A stretch of 64,000 nt of DNA. It comes from Tetrastigma voinierianum (Eukaryota; Streptophyta; Magnoliopsida; Vitales; Vitaceae). A program made the position numbers and the translations under genes. A model generated the notes under the pieces. That model was not told the origin of the DNA. It was given only the letters and a program-made list of their open reading frames with translations, and made no database searches. The DNA is taken from positions 27,674 to 91,673 of the forward strand of contig JAEQBH010009510.1 of the NCBI GenBank assembly GCA_016808115.1. Reading direction: 5' to 3'. This document shows positions 1 to 10,082 of the stretch, piece by piece. How positions within the stretch are numbered: the first letter of the stretch is position 1; every line of letters starts with the position of its first letter.

Positions 1-516
1 AATTTTTGGCTGCTATCGAAAACTATTCTCATTCTCTTAAAATTAGAGTTTTTGATGTTTTTTGTATTTCTCATAATAAATTTAAAAAAACTAAGAACTG
101 AAACTTGTTTTTCCTAATTTTCTTTATTCTATTTGTTCTCTAAAATATAAAAATAATTTTAAAACTGTAAACAAACAGGTGCAACGCCTTATAAGATAGA
201 AATAAATCTTGCATTAAAAATTTTATAAATACATAGATATATCAGATCACCTGCCTTGCCATGCCAAAACAGGACAACACTGAATTTGGACTTATCCTTG
301 AAGACTGTAGGGATATTGATATAGGATGTCAAATTACAGTATAACATGTGTATAGGCAAAGCGAACAAGGCAGTCGACCTTATCGCCAAAGCAGCCCTTG
401 CTTTAAGTTAGTCCAACTGTCTGGGTTACTGACAGGAGGCACCATACTTGTCTAAAAATGTACTGCTGCAGCAGATAAAGCCACCTCATATCATTAAAAT
501 AAAAGTCTTTGGTTTC
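1..516. other. AT-rich flank with unrecognised minus-strand ORFs
   Basis: The first 180 bases are AT-rich, with no feature I recognise. Two open stretches lie on the minus strand, at 600-403 (65 codons) and 389-189 (66 codons). Their translations have ordinary amino-acid composition, with a W/Y/F-rich stretch near 540-440, but I do not recognise either as a known family. They could be remnants of a captured or neighbouring gene, or chance frames. The first one runs into the left part of the LTR, so at least part of it is likely chance. No matching sequence is visible upstream of the 3' LTR near 12540-12880, so this segment is probably outside the first retroelement. Confidence 0.35.
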
Positions 517-1279
517 TCGATAGGTTGAAAACAAGAACTGTGCTGCCCACCTGTCAAGCCCAAAGTTGTCAACATCCAACGTAGTCACCCTAAATTTCAT
601 CTTCAGCGCCCAAAGCGAAGGCCCTACTGGCCAGGCCTAAAATACGATTCGACAAATTAGAAGGTCCGTACTAAGCAAGTCGATTGAGTTTTACACGCAA
701 GCCAGAATAAACTCTAACAAGACGTCATCCCACCGATCCAATCAAATCTTATCAATATCAAGGAAAGGAAAATAATAAAAGATCATCGCGCTGATCTCGC
801 CTAATACACAAGATTATCCCGCATAAACTCGTTTTTAAATCCATTACCAAATCCGATACATAACAAGAAAATCCCAACCAATGGGAAATAGTTCTAAATC
901 ACAATCCAACCGGTCGAAAGATCTACTATAAATACATGACTACCCCATCGCGAAAAGTGCACGTACCTTAGACGCCAATACTCATACGCTGCTTCTAATA
1001 ATACATTCTTAGAGGAATACTCAGATGCAACACCTTCGCCTCTAAGCAATCTCTTTCCTCTGAAAAGAACTGACTTAGTGACTGAGCACTCTGCAGTACT
1101 CCCTCACCGACCCCTTCTTCCTCGTTTTTACGCAGGAGCACACGACCAAGGTTTCCAGATCGGTATCAAGAAGAAATACATCAAATTTAGACGATCCAAA
1201 AGCCTCGCTCCTAAACTACCAAAGAATCCGGAAATAATTCCCGACTCACGCTCCAAACTTCGCCAAGTTGAAAGCATCA
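517..1279 (+). repeat. 5' LTR of the Tat-type element
   Basis: The segment aligns by eye with 12889-13628. Shared blocks include the stretch around AAAATACGATTCGAC near 640, GGAAAGGAAAATAATAAAAG near 760-780, ACTATAAATACATGAC near 925 and CTTAGACGCCAATACTCATA near 967. It ends at about 1279 in GCATCA. The next bases, near 1281-1297, resemble a worn copy of the GCGCC-CTGTGGGAAC motif that follows the LTR in the related element at 17403. The distance from the GATAGG-TTGAAAA block to the TATA box is about 410 bases here and 404 in the 3' copy. Differences are mostly small indels and transitions. The left boundary may lie somewhat upstream. Confidence 0.7.
927..934 (+). promoter_or_regulatory. 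LTR TATA box
   Basis: TATAAATA lies in a block (ACTATAAATACATGACYACCCCATCG) conserved in the 3' LTR at 13293-13300 and, in variant form, in both LTRs of the second Tat-like element (17172-17179, 23352-23359). Four-fold conservation in LTRs supports it as the core promoter that starts the genomic RNA. Transcription itself is inferred. Confidence 0.6.
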
Positions 1280-1280
1280 C

Positions 1281-2545
1281 TGCGCTGTCAGGTAACGATA
1301 GCTTCCTTCATAAATATAATCGATTTCGCCATTTACAGATTAACTCGAACACAAGCAGAGCAACGCCATCCACCAAGGATGCAGATCCACCAGTAATGCG
1401 GATAAGAGTTTCCCCGGGGATGCAGAAGCAATGCAGCTAATACGAACTATGGAAGCACTAGCTTTGTCAACCAACGCTGACATAGAAGAGTTGTAACAAA
1501 ATTACCGCACAAAACTACATCCACGGAGACACGACTGCATCTGTGAAGGTCATAACATTCTAATCTTACCGAAGGACGATACGTCACAAGATTCTGCGTG
1601 ACGAAGAAAGTAGAGTCCGGGCCAAACAGAGGGCATGACCACAATTAGCCCCCGCGAGGAAGAAACGGCTAAATGCCCGAGACATGTCGCAGAACGAAGA
1701 ACCACATCATCCCCCACCCGACTAAGAGCAATCATGGGAGTAGGTTTATGAGTCTCAATAGAGCTCGCCGCGCGGCGAGGTGGTTAAGGACGCCACTGAT
1801 ACTGCGGATACCTTGGTACAACAAACTGAATCACCCTTCACAATCGAGGTGTTACGCTATCCGCCTTAAAATTCAGACGTTAATAAGTGGAAACCATGGA
1901 ACCAGATCCCTGGCCGACCATCTCAATACTTACAAGAATCAAATGGAGCTGCATGGGTATCAAGACTTCAGACGGTGTAGCTTTCACATCATACTTAAAA
2001 GGCCCACTAGCCCGGTTTAATAATCCCCTTCATCAATCTCTTCATTCGCAGAACTATCCATTGCATTCGCTTTCCTCACTTCATCGAGCTGTGACGCATA
2101 GAAAGCCGAGTTACCATCTACCGACCGTCAAGGCCTCCGCAGGAGCTCAAGTCACGTGCAAAGATTCAACGCCAGTCCCCCAAGATAGACGCATTCGATG
2201 AAAATTCGCCATCACGCATTTCTCCATTACAGGTTAGGAGGCCAAAGGATCCGGGCGTTTTCCATCTCAAGAACCCCTACAAGCATGGTCGGTGGGTACT
2301 ACCAAAGCAGAGAAATATATAAACGTCGAGGAAGCCCTCATATCCAAGAGGGAGAGCTCTTCCACCCGTAAAGAGAGAAGTATGACTGACAAACGGCGAG
2401 GACGAAGCCCTAAAAGACAAGACGACCAGGAAAAATCCCCAAGCAAAGATCGAGAACTATCCCCTAAAAGTGGGAATCTCGTGAGACCGTCCGCCCACCA
2501 CAACCAAAGATCTACCGACGCACTCGCCTCAACGCCCACTCCTTA
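1281..2545 (+). pseudogene. Tat-type gag, broken
   Basis: Gag would package the element RNA. Frames that switch several times show the retrotransposon gag domain between about 1840 and 2330. Recognisable pieces are the DHLNTYKNQMELHGYQD segment (1915-1965, shown in the 1673-2020 frame), the LKGP motif near 1995-2010 and an RKPSYHLPTVK segment (about 2100-2130). A later open stretch (2292-2546, 84 codons) begins with an AEKYIN-EEALISK segment and continues into a basic Lys/Arg-rich tail, as in Tat gag C-termini. No intact CCHC zinc knuckle is seen. Stops and frameshifts separate the pieces. Domain identity rests on family recognition, not on a search. Confidence 0.65.
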
Positions 2546-2872
2546 ACAAATTTCAAAGTGTCGCAGTCCCGCATGAAGTACAAACGAAAGGGCCTCGAGA
2601 TGGCCAACTCGCATGAAATCGTGATCCCACTAAGCAAGGGACACCAAATATCATGGTTCCATAGGGATTAGTCGCAAAGCATCTGCATGCAAGAATGAAA
2701 TGTGGTGCAATCTGTTAGAGAAAATAGAATACTTAATACAACGCTTGACACTCCTAAGCCATATATCTTCGGGGAATCGTCAGATCCCAGTCTTAATCTA
2801 ACCAGCCCCGACTAACAATAGTCAGCTTCTCGCAAATGACGACTCAAAGACTAAACCCTCGAGAAATCCACG

Positions 2873-3604
2873 TTGATCTCTGAGGATTCAAGCAGGAGGA
2901 GGAGAATCAAGTTCACTAAGGCCCACCCGCAGCATCGCATCGGTAAATGGGGAAATACAAGCGTGATTCAAACCGCCACAATTCTACACTACCATCACGC
3001 CCGACTCAGACCGGAGGGATGCCACGACCCCCATGACGACTATTGCGTTCGCGCTGGACAGGCCAAATACAACAAGCCATCCGTTTTAATTGATAATCCG
3101 AGTTCAAATGATACTACGCGCCAAACTCGACAAACGCATCAGAGAAAAGCTATGAACCGGCCAACACACATCTACGGGGTTTTCGGAGAAAAGGCTTACT
3201 ATCATTTCGATTCAACTAGTGTCACCCCGGGCGAGCCCTTTCCAGCGATTTACAACAAAGAAGGTTCCTCATCGCACGCCCACAAACAGATAACATGTCA
3301 AGCGCATCTCTCTCAATGTGTAATAAAAGCCATCCCCGCCGTATCACATGATAATCAAATTCCCAACCATACATGGAGTAGTGATGGTCCGAGGAGATCA
3401 GCAGGCTGGGGTAATGCCAATACCTTCCATGAAACAAGCAAAGCACGACAACGTGAATGTACGAGTCAAGATGCGCGACGCAGGTGCTCACCCGACCCGA
3501 GCCCCTCAGAGGAACTAGAACTCCAGATCACCGGTGACGACTTAACATCTCGCCTACATCTACCCAAACTAGTGGAAGACCTCAAAAACCCATCCCGGGC
3601 TTAA
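2873..3604 (+). pseudogene. Tat-type aspartic protease region, broken
   Basis: The longest open stretch of this element (243 codons, no ATG at its left edge) covers the protease region that follows gag. The key segment near 3080-3115 reads VLIDNPSSND, where the family has an Asp-Asn-Gly catalytic box after VLID. The Gly is replaced by Pro here (CCG at 3098-3100), which should abolish activity even if the frame were intact. An HDD segment about 20 residues upstream and a YGVFGEKAYY-like segment downstream fit the Tat order. The frame then drifts, and later parts of the translation do not look like protease. It would mature the polyprotein in the particle. Confidence 0.55.
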
Positions 3605-3739
3605 GACATAATAGAGACGCTGCATGGAAGCAGTAGACATGGGAGGAATCGACCCTACAAGAATCACCATGACGAACACCAACTCCATCCAAACCGGCCA
3701 CAAAGCTGCCAGGAGCTTGCACTGCAAAGGCAAAAGCCA

Positions 3740-4880
3740 TCAACGAGGAGACGCAGCTCCAAGCAGAACCATCGAGAGGTAGAATATCCCTTGCGGTTGG
3801 CTAATGTTGTACTACAAAAAGCAAATGGCAAGTGGCGACCGACATCGAACACTGACATAAACAGCATGCCCGCGACGCCTTTGCCAAGACCACCCATCGT
3901 GACGCCACTCGCGCCACTTAACTTCTCGCTTTATGGATGCATTCCTACATAAAATCCGTGACGCATGGACTGGCGACCAAGAAAAGACTCGTCATTACAA
4001 AGACAGGGAACCTATTGTTATCGGTTAATGCCGTTTGGACTCAAGAACGCATGAGCGACCTACCAGAGGTTAGTAAACCGGATGTTCCGTGCGCATAGGC
4101 GCAACTATGGAGGCAGCCAGACGACATGTCGGGTAAAATCCACTACAACCGATTCCACATCGCTCTTCATCTCTCCGAGGCGTCTGCATCCTAAGGAATT
4201 ACAATATGAAATTGAACCCAGCCAAATGTGCCTTCGCCGCGGTCGGGCCGAAAATTTCGGGTTTCATAGTCACCGGCTGTGGGAATTGAGGCAAACCTGC
4301 ACAACAGCGCGCGTTCTACATGCCATCACCATCATGAACAAAGCAGGTCCAATGACTAATGTGATGGATCACTTGCCTACCAGATCCAGGGCAAGTGATA
4401 AATGCCAGTCTTTCTTCCAAGTTCTGAAGAAAGCCTTTCAATGGGACCCAAAGTGCGAAGAGGCATTCTCGTCATTGAAGACATACTTGAGTTCCCCTCC
4501 AATTCTAGTAAGCCCCGTCGGGCGGAGCTCTCACTTATTACTTCAAATGCATCGACTTTTCAACTAGCGTTATCCTCGTCAGAGATAAAGAGCTAGTTCA
4601 AGATCCAAATTTATTATCGCTGTACTCGAGCTTTCCCAAGAGGTGCAGAGGAGAGGTACCCCAAGAATGGAAAACACCGCTCAGTGACCGCGCAGAAATC
4701 TAAGTCACCGTATTTCCAAGCTCGCATTATGGGTCCCAACAGAGTACCCAATGCAGAAGTTATATTACATAAAAACTTAGACCCCAGACCAATGAAGTGG
4801 GTCATAGAGTCGGCTGAGTTCGACATCGACATGTGCCAAAACCGCAATAAAAGGGTGTCTTGGCCGATCACATGGAGTTT
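3740..4880 (+). pseudogene. Tat-type reverse transcriptase and first RNase H, broken
   Basis: Pieces in alternating frames follow the Ty3/gypsy RT order. LANVVLQKANGKWR lies at about 3797-3840, followed by an LPRP segment near 3880. RLMPFGLKNA lies at about 4021-4053 and runs into an ATYQRLVNRMF segment after one stop. The catalytic Tyr-X-Asp-Asp box is not readable. The connection and RNase H part follows, with CQSFFQVLKKAFQWDPKCEEAFSSLK at 4401-4477, LSSPPIL next to it, a PYFQA segment near 4703 and a KWVIESAEFDID segment at 4797-4835. Both activities would copy genomic RNA to DNA in the cytoplasmic particle. Stops and frameshifts occur throughout. Confidence 0.7.
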
Positions 4881-5420
4881 ACATCAGCTAACCGCTAGGA
4901 TGCCTGAAGCGCTAATCGACCTCTCCACTTGGAAACTCTCCGTAATGAGCCCTAATGCCAAGGGAGTGGAGCGTGTCTTATCCTAACCTCCCTAGGCTAG
5001 GATAGATATCGGTATGCACTCGCATTTGGATTCCACACATCTAACAACGGCTTCTAGCATGAGGTCAAGCCATAGCAGCCCCAACCTCGCCATTCATTGT
5101 GAGGTCGATCGCTAGAGGTTCACAAAGGACTCCCAACCGGTGGTCGACAAATACACACCCACGAGGCCAAAAGTGAAAGGATGATCTTATACCTCCAAAA
5201 GGTCCGCTGATTTATTAAAGAAATTTGTGTTGGTTCAGCCAAACATGTCCCCTGCAGCGTAGAATTTCGAGCGCACGCCTCATGGCTAGCTACACCATGA
5301 AGACTCCTAAGTAGAAGACTCGTTCAACAGACGCTCAATACTTCATAACCTCTATCGATCCTTATAGTACACATGGTGGTCGCCTCAAAGAGAGTCTCAG
5401 CCGGTGCCGGATGGACCCTA
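4880..5420 (+). pseudogene. Second (archaeal-like) RNase H, broken
   Basis: After the usual RNase H, the plus-strand frames give a W-K-L segment and N-A-K-G-S-G-A near 4930-4975. They continue with RYRYAL-FGFHTSNNG near 5010-5050, LEVHKGLPTGG near 5110-5145 and YLQKVR-FIKE near 5190-5225. A second RNase H between the first one and integrase is a known mark of Tat and Ogre elements, and this order supports the lineage call. The acidic catalytic residues cannot all be placed because of frameshifts. No intact frame exceeds about 100 codons. Confidence 0.5.
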
Positions 5421-5489
5421 TTTGAATTATATAACAGACAAGCCTACTGCATTTAATTCAGCATAAATAAAATATACAGGTCACCAGTT

Positions 5490-6340
5490 CACTAATCATA
5501 AAGGAAGCCTCACAAGCGAGGATTTTTCACCCTTCCTAAATGCATCGCGGGAGGACACCGGCGCACGCACGAGAGAGTGTACACGGTGGCGCGCGAATCA
5601 TACCCGAGCCGCATTAGCAGAAAGTCTTATGTGGATACCACCGCCAACCATACCTGGCGATGCAACTCGACGAAGAAATGCGTGGATCTCGCAGAGCACG
5701 CCAAGATCTCACGCCTCCCGCCGAGCCCTTAACATCGATCACAAGTCCTCGCCTTTCCAAACAATGTTTGACATATTGGGACCCCATTGGTAAAGGTCAA
5801 GGCAAATTCATAATCGCCGCAGCGGGATTATCACCAAGTGGGCAGAGTTGTTTAGCTTACAATTATTAGCAAAAGTGATATTAATGTGGCAGCCATTATA
5901 TGCAAGTTCGCATCCCAAGAGCCCCGTATCGCATAACGGAAAACGTCGGCAACGCAATCTGGGGATTTTTGTGCCGAGCTCTAATTAAAAATTATTACTC
6001 GCCCTCAAAGACACCCGCAATCAAATGGACAGCCGGTCACTATCGAACCCTTAAAGCCGCCAAGACTAAGTTGTAAGACCTTAAGGGAAATTGCAGAATA
6101 CTCCTGAGGTACCCGCTGGGCCTACAGACAAATACGTAAGTCGCAACCCTGAACCCCATTTTCCTAGCCTTGGCACTCGAGGCAGAAATTTCGGAGGTCA
6201 CAAGTCTCCCAGGATCGATGCCAGATCGTGAGACATACCGACTATGTCTCTTCTGCCTAAACTTACTAGAACTCCTAGATGAAAAAGCCACAGCGGTGTT
6301 CAGCGACTGAGGAGCATCAAAGGAAAACAAGAAGGTACTA
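5490..6340 (+). pseudogene. Tat-type integrase, broken
   Basis: Fragments in changing frames follow the integrase order. A worn zinc-binding region lies at about 5510-5690, followed by AEPLTSITSPR near 5717-5750. An I-L-GP segment near 5772 marks the start of the core, followed by GKGQGKFIIAAA (5790-5825) and a TKWAELFSLQLL segment near 5830-5865. Further on are RITENVGN near 5927, IKNYYSPS near 5985-6010 and LKAAKTKL near 6050. The acidic core triad cannot be read as intact. Integrase would insert the cDNA in the nucleus. An apparent 96-codon minus-strand ORF at 6330-6040 is a shadow. Confidence 0.65.
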
Positions 6341-6759
6341 TAATCAAAAGTCGCCCAAGAGCTACATGCCCGCCACTGGTCTTAAAGAAGCTCCCGCCAC
6401 GAGTAAGAATCCAACACGGAAAATCAGCCCCAATCGGGAAGGCTAATCCACATCATATCCCCGAGTCGCCGATCAGCAATTATGAACTCCAAAATGTAAG
6501 AGGGAAAAATCTCACAAAGATACATGGAATGCTAACACCTTAAGCTGCTTACCAATAAGGCTCTGGCTTTGTACATAGCCCTCGTTAATTATTGATGGCG
6601 AAATAGTATCTGCTGATTACGAAAACTCGAAAAGGCACAATGAGAAGTTCATGACATAAAAGGAAAAGTTTCTCATCATAGACATAAAGGAAAAGCTTCT
6701 TTATTTCAATCGAACTACATTCAGTTTCAATCGGTACTATCGACACCGGAAAGTATTAA
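6341..6759. other. Post-pol sequence without recognised features
   Basis: No open frame or motif that I recognise follows the integrase remnant. A short A-rich direct repeat (AAAGGAAAAG-TT) occurs near 6659 and 6688. It is probably the start of the untranslated 3' region of the Tat element. Confidence 0.4.
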
Positions 6760-7045
6760 GATATGCCTCAAAAAGAAAAAGAAAAAAAGAGGAGCAAAGG
6801 AGAAAGAGATGAGCAGCAGACAAAGGAGAAAGACAGAATGAAAAGAAGGAGAAGGAAAGGAAAGCATGGGAAAAAAGGAGAAGAAAAGTGGACGGAAGGA
6901 GTTTACTAAGAAATGTGCAAGGAGAATGAGATGGAAGAAAAAGGGATGAAAAGAAGGAGAAGGAGGAAGTGGAGAAAAGAGAAGAGGAGAGGGAGAAAAG
7001 AGAAGAGGAGAGGAAGAAAATAGGAGGAAGAAGAAGAATAAAAAC
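6760..7045 (+). repeat. Purine (GA-rich) tract
   Basis: About 285 bases are almost pure purine on the plus strand, built from AAAG, GGAG and GAAGAGGAGAG-like blocks. A partly regular repeat of GAGAAAAGAGAAGAGGAGAG lies near 6970-7015. The complementary strand gives spurious Ser/Phe/Leu-rich ORFs (7057-6737, 7208-6906), which are compositional artefacts. It sits between pol and the tandem arrays. A polypurine stretch is needed for plus-strand priming, but this one is much longer than usual and far from the 3' LTR. Confidence 0.75.
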
Positions 7046-7445
7046 AGAGAGCAACAAGTAAGAGATGCACCACCCTTCTCGATTTATCTCTAAAGACGGT
7101 TAGTGGAATAACACATCTTGTAAAGGAGACTAGGAAAAACACAACTCCCACAAGAAGAGCCGACATGACCAGCCCAGACCCCATGTGGATGCCTGCTGAA
7201 GACGCCACTGCATCGGCTACTCCATCTCAATACGCATCTGGCCACGCATCAAAGCCAAAGTATTCAAAACGAACTCATTAGCATGGAAGCTACCATTTGA
7301 TAAGAAGGCCAGCACTCAAAGGTCACCCGAATCGCTCCAAATTCTCCATCAATCAAAGATTAAAGACGCTCACACCTTTGTAAAGGAAATCGGGAGCCTA
7401 ATGGTCAGACGCAGTAATAACTCCAAATGCGACGCGGCGTACTAA
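7046..7445. other. Spacer before the tandem arrays
   Basis: No recognised coding or repeat structure. It separates the purine tract from the first tandem array and belongs to the long post-pol part of the Tat element. Confidence 0.35.
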
Positions 7446-8188
7446 GCAGCTGCCACCACCATCGACGAGCTCATCTATCGCACGTGCCACGCCGCTCAGA
7501 GTCGACCACCAAGCTACATCGCCATTCGCTACATCGCCACTTCCTACCGAACGCCACCATTGACAAGCCCATCTAGTCTCGCATGCATCATCACCATCAG
7601 GAGTCGCACTACCAGCTGGTATCGCTACTTCAGTTACATCGCCACTTACTTAACGCCACCATCGACGAGCTCATCTACTCAGACAGCCACGCTCGTGAGT
7701 CATCGCTCGTAAGATCACACTGGCCATATCGCCTACTCCTCTACCGAACGCCCACCATCGACAAGCCCACCACTCAGACAAGCCACGCCGTGGATCTCAC
7801 TTCACCTCAGCCACATCGCCACCTCGCCACATCGCCACCACCGAACGCCCACCATCGACGAGCCCATCTACTCCAGATGTGCCACGCCGCCAGAGTCGAC
7901 CAAACAGCCACACTGCTACCTGGCCATCGCCACTCTACCGAACGCCGCCATCGACGCAGCTCATCTACTCCTCGCACAGCCACGCTCAATCCAGTCACCA
8001 AATTTCGTGCCACATTGCCACGCACACATTGCCATACCTATTGAACGCCACCATCGGGACGAAGCTCATCTACTCGCACAGCCACGCCGTCGAGTCGACC
8101 GTACCGTGCCACATCACACCCAACCACGCCACTCTACCGAACGCCATCATTAACGAGCCTGACCATCGCGACAGCCACGCCGCCTCAA
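7446..8188 (+). repeat. Tandem array A1, about 98-bp unit
   Basis: The anchor ACGCC(A)CCATCGACGAGC, or a close variant, recurs at about 7452, 7551, 7650, 7747, 7845, 7940, 8044 and 8141. The spacing is 94-104 bases, giving about seven to eight units. The units also share CATCTACTC, CAGCCACGCC, GAGTCGACC and ACATCGCCAC. They differ from each other by many substitutions and small indels. The Ser/His/Thr/Arg-rich ORFs that cross this array (7583-8044, 7879-8352) are by-products of the repeats. The array lies between pol and the 3' LTR. Confidence 0.85.
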
Positions 8189-8830
8189 CGAGTCGATCAA
8201 CTCAAAGCATCGCCACTACGAAGCCATACTCGAGCCACGCTCAATTTGACGAGGTGATCCACTCGCCACGTGCCACGCCGCCGCCGCAAACGAGCCGATC
8301 AACTCAAAGCATATCATTGGCGCCACAGCCGAGCCACACCGCTTCAATTTGACAGGTGATTCACTCAACACAGCCACGCCACTTCCAACGAGTCGATCAA
8401 CTCAGTTGTTATCGCCACCAAGGCCACGTGAGCCACGCTACCAATTTGACTGAGGATCCACCAAGACGTGCCACGCGCACCCAAACGAAGTCGATCAACT
8501 CAAAGTTACATCGCCACCAAGGCCACACGCCGAGCTACGCGGCATCAATTTGACGAGGTGATCCATCAAAGACAGTTACGCTCTAAACGAGTCGATCAAC
8601 TCAAGCTACATCGCTACCATACATAACGCCGGAGCTAATGCAAATAATTTGACGAGGTGATCCACTCAAGACAGACCACGCCGTCTAAACGAGCCGATCA
8701 ACTCATGCCACATTGCCACCGCGCCACAAATACCGAGCCACGCTGCTCAATTTGACGAGGTGATCTACTCCGGGTCGCAGCCACGCTCTAACGAGTCGAC
8801 TACCAGGCTGCGACCACAGCTCTCCCATCA
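8189..8830 (+). repeat. Tandem array A2, about 101-bp unit
   Basis: The anchor CGAG(T/C)CGATCAACTCA starts units at 8189, 8291, 8389, 8486, 8588 and 8690, with a last partial unit at 8792. Spacings are 102, 98, 97, 102, 102 and 102 bases. Each unit carries CAATTTGACGAGGTGATCCACTC about 60 bases after the anchor. A2 shares the GCCACGCC and CATCGCCAC words and nearly the same period with A1, so the two arrays may be diverged halves of one family. No coding sense is seen. Confidence 0.85.
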
Positions 8831-8849
8831 CCATTTGACGTTTAATTCA

Positions 8850-9570
8850 ACTATTCATTGGACGAGCCTTCCCACTCCGCTTTACTGGACGAGCCCCACT
8901 CAACTATTCACACGACAAGCTCTTCCCACGCCACTGGGACGAGCCTACTCAACTATTCACCCAACGAGCTCTTCCCATCGCCATTCTGGACGAGCCTCAC
9001 TAACTCGGCTCACCCGACCCAGCTCTTTCTCTCGCCCTCACATGACGAGCTCCCGCCGCCAATCTGACATCGACGAGCTCTTCCCATCTACATTTTGGAC
9101 GAGCCTCACCAACTATTCACACGACGCAGCTCTTCCCATCGCCTCATTTCGACTGGCCCCACTCAACCATTCACCCGACGAGCCTTCCCATCGCCTTACT
9201 TCCGACTCGCTCTACTCAACACCAATCTCGACGAGCTCTTCCCATCACTACTCGACGAGCCTCCACTAACTATTCACATTGACGAGCTCTCCCATCGGCT
9301 TACTCGACGAGCCTACCAACTATTCACATTTACGAAGCTCTTCCCATCGGGCTTACTTCGGACGAGCTCTACTCAACCATTCACCCTGACGAGCTCTTCC
9401 TATCGCCATTTCGACAAGCTCTACTCAACTGTTCACCTCACGAGCTCTTCCTCTCAGTCATTAATACGGACGAGCGCTCCGCCAAAGAATTCACATCGAC
9501 GAGCTCTCCCATCGCCTTACTTGGATCGTGCTCTACTCAACCTGCTCACTCCGCACGAGCTCTTCCCCTC
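8850..9570 (+). repeat. Tandem array B, about 51-bp unit of two 26-bp halves
   Basis: Half-units begin with GACGAGC and alternate between two forms: GACGAGCTCTTCCCATCGCC and GACGAGCCTACTCAACTATTCAC. Each pair is about 51 bases, giving roughly 14 pairs. The GACGAGCTC core also occurs in the A1 unit (ATCGACGAGCTCATC), so B may have grown from a short piece of A1. The Ser/Pro/Thr-rich ORFs at 8760-9269 and 9095-9889 come from the repeat. CpG sites remain frequent in the units, which is unusual for old methylated plant repeats. Confidence 0.8.
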
Positions 9571-10046
9571 GCCATATACACGAGATCCCGCCGTACCATC
9601 TCAGACGACGATCTACTCCACCTACTTCGCATCGACGACCAAACAAAAGCAGTCGAGCAACCTAGGAAATCAGTTCGACTCACACAAGTTAGCCGATGGA
9701 AGTCAAGAACTCGTGATCGACGACTCACCCACAAATGACATGCGCACTCTAAGGAACCAGTCAACTCATGCTAGATGTAAATTACTTAAGGCTAGAGGCT
9801 TAATTCGACTTAGCTCCATCTACACCGATCGTATTAACCTAGAACTGGCCAGTCTTAGCAAAATAGCAAACGAGGCCTCAATGACTTAGTTTGACGAGCC
9901 TGATTGCTCAGACTTAATCCGAGCTATATAGTTCAAGGAGAAAAGTAAAATATCCCAGTGAGAACGCAAATCTTAAAAAATGAGTATTTATTAAAAGCGA
10001 GGGCTACATAGGTCTCAGCCCAGTTCATAAAAAGAAAACAAGGGAT

Positions 10047-10082
<36 letters not shown>

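Noticed and set aside
403..600. Minus-strand 65-codon frame as a gene
   Set aside because: Composition is plausible but there is no recognised family, and part of it overlaps LTR sequence.
6737..7208. Leu/Phe/Ser-rich minus-strand ORFs as membrane proteins
   Set aside because: They are the pyrimidine complement of the purine tract, so a compositional artefact.
7446..9889. Long Ser/Thr/His/Pro-rich ORFs (up to 264 codons) as genes
   Set aside because: They follow the tandem repeat units and have no independent start context or domain.
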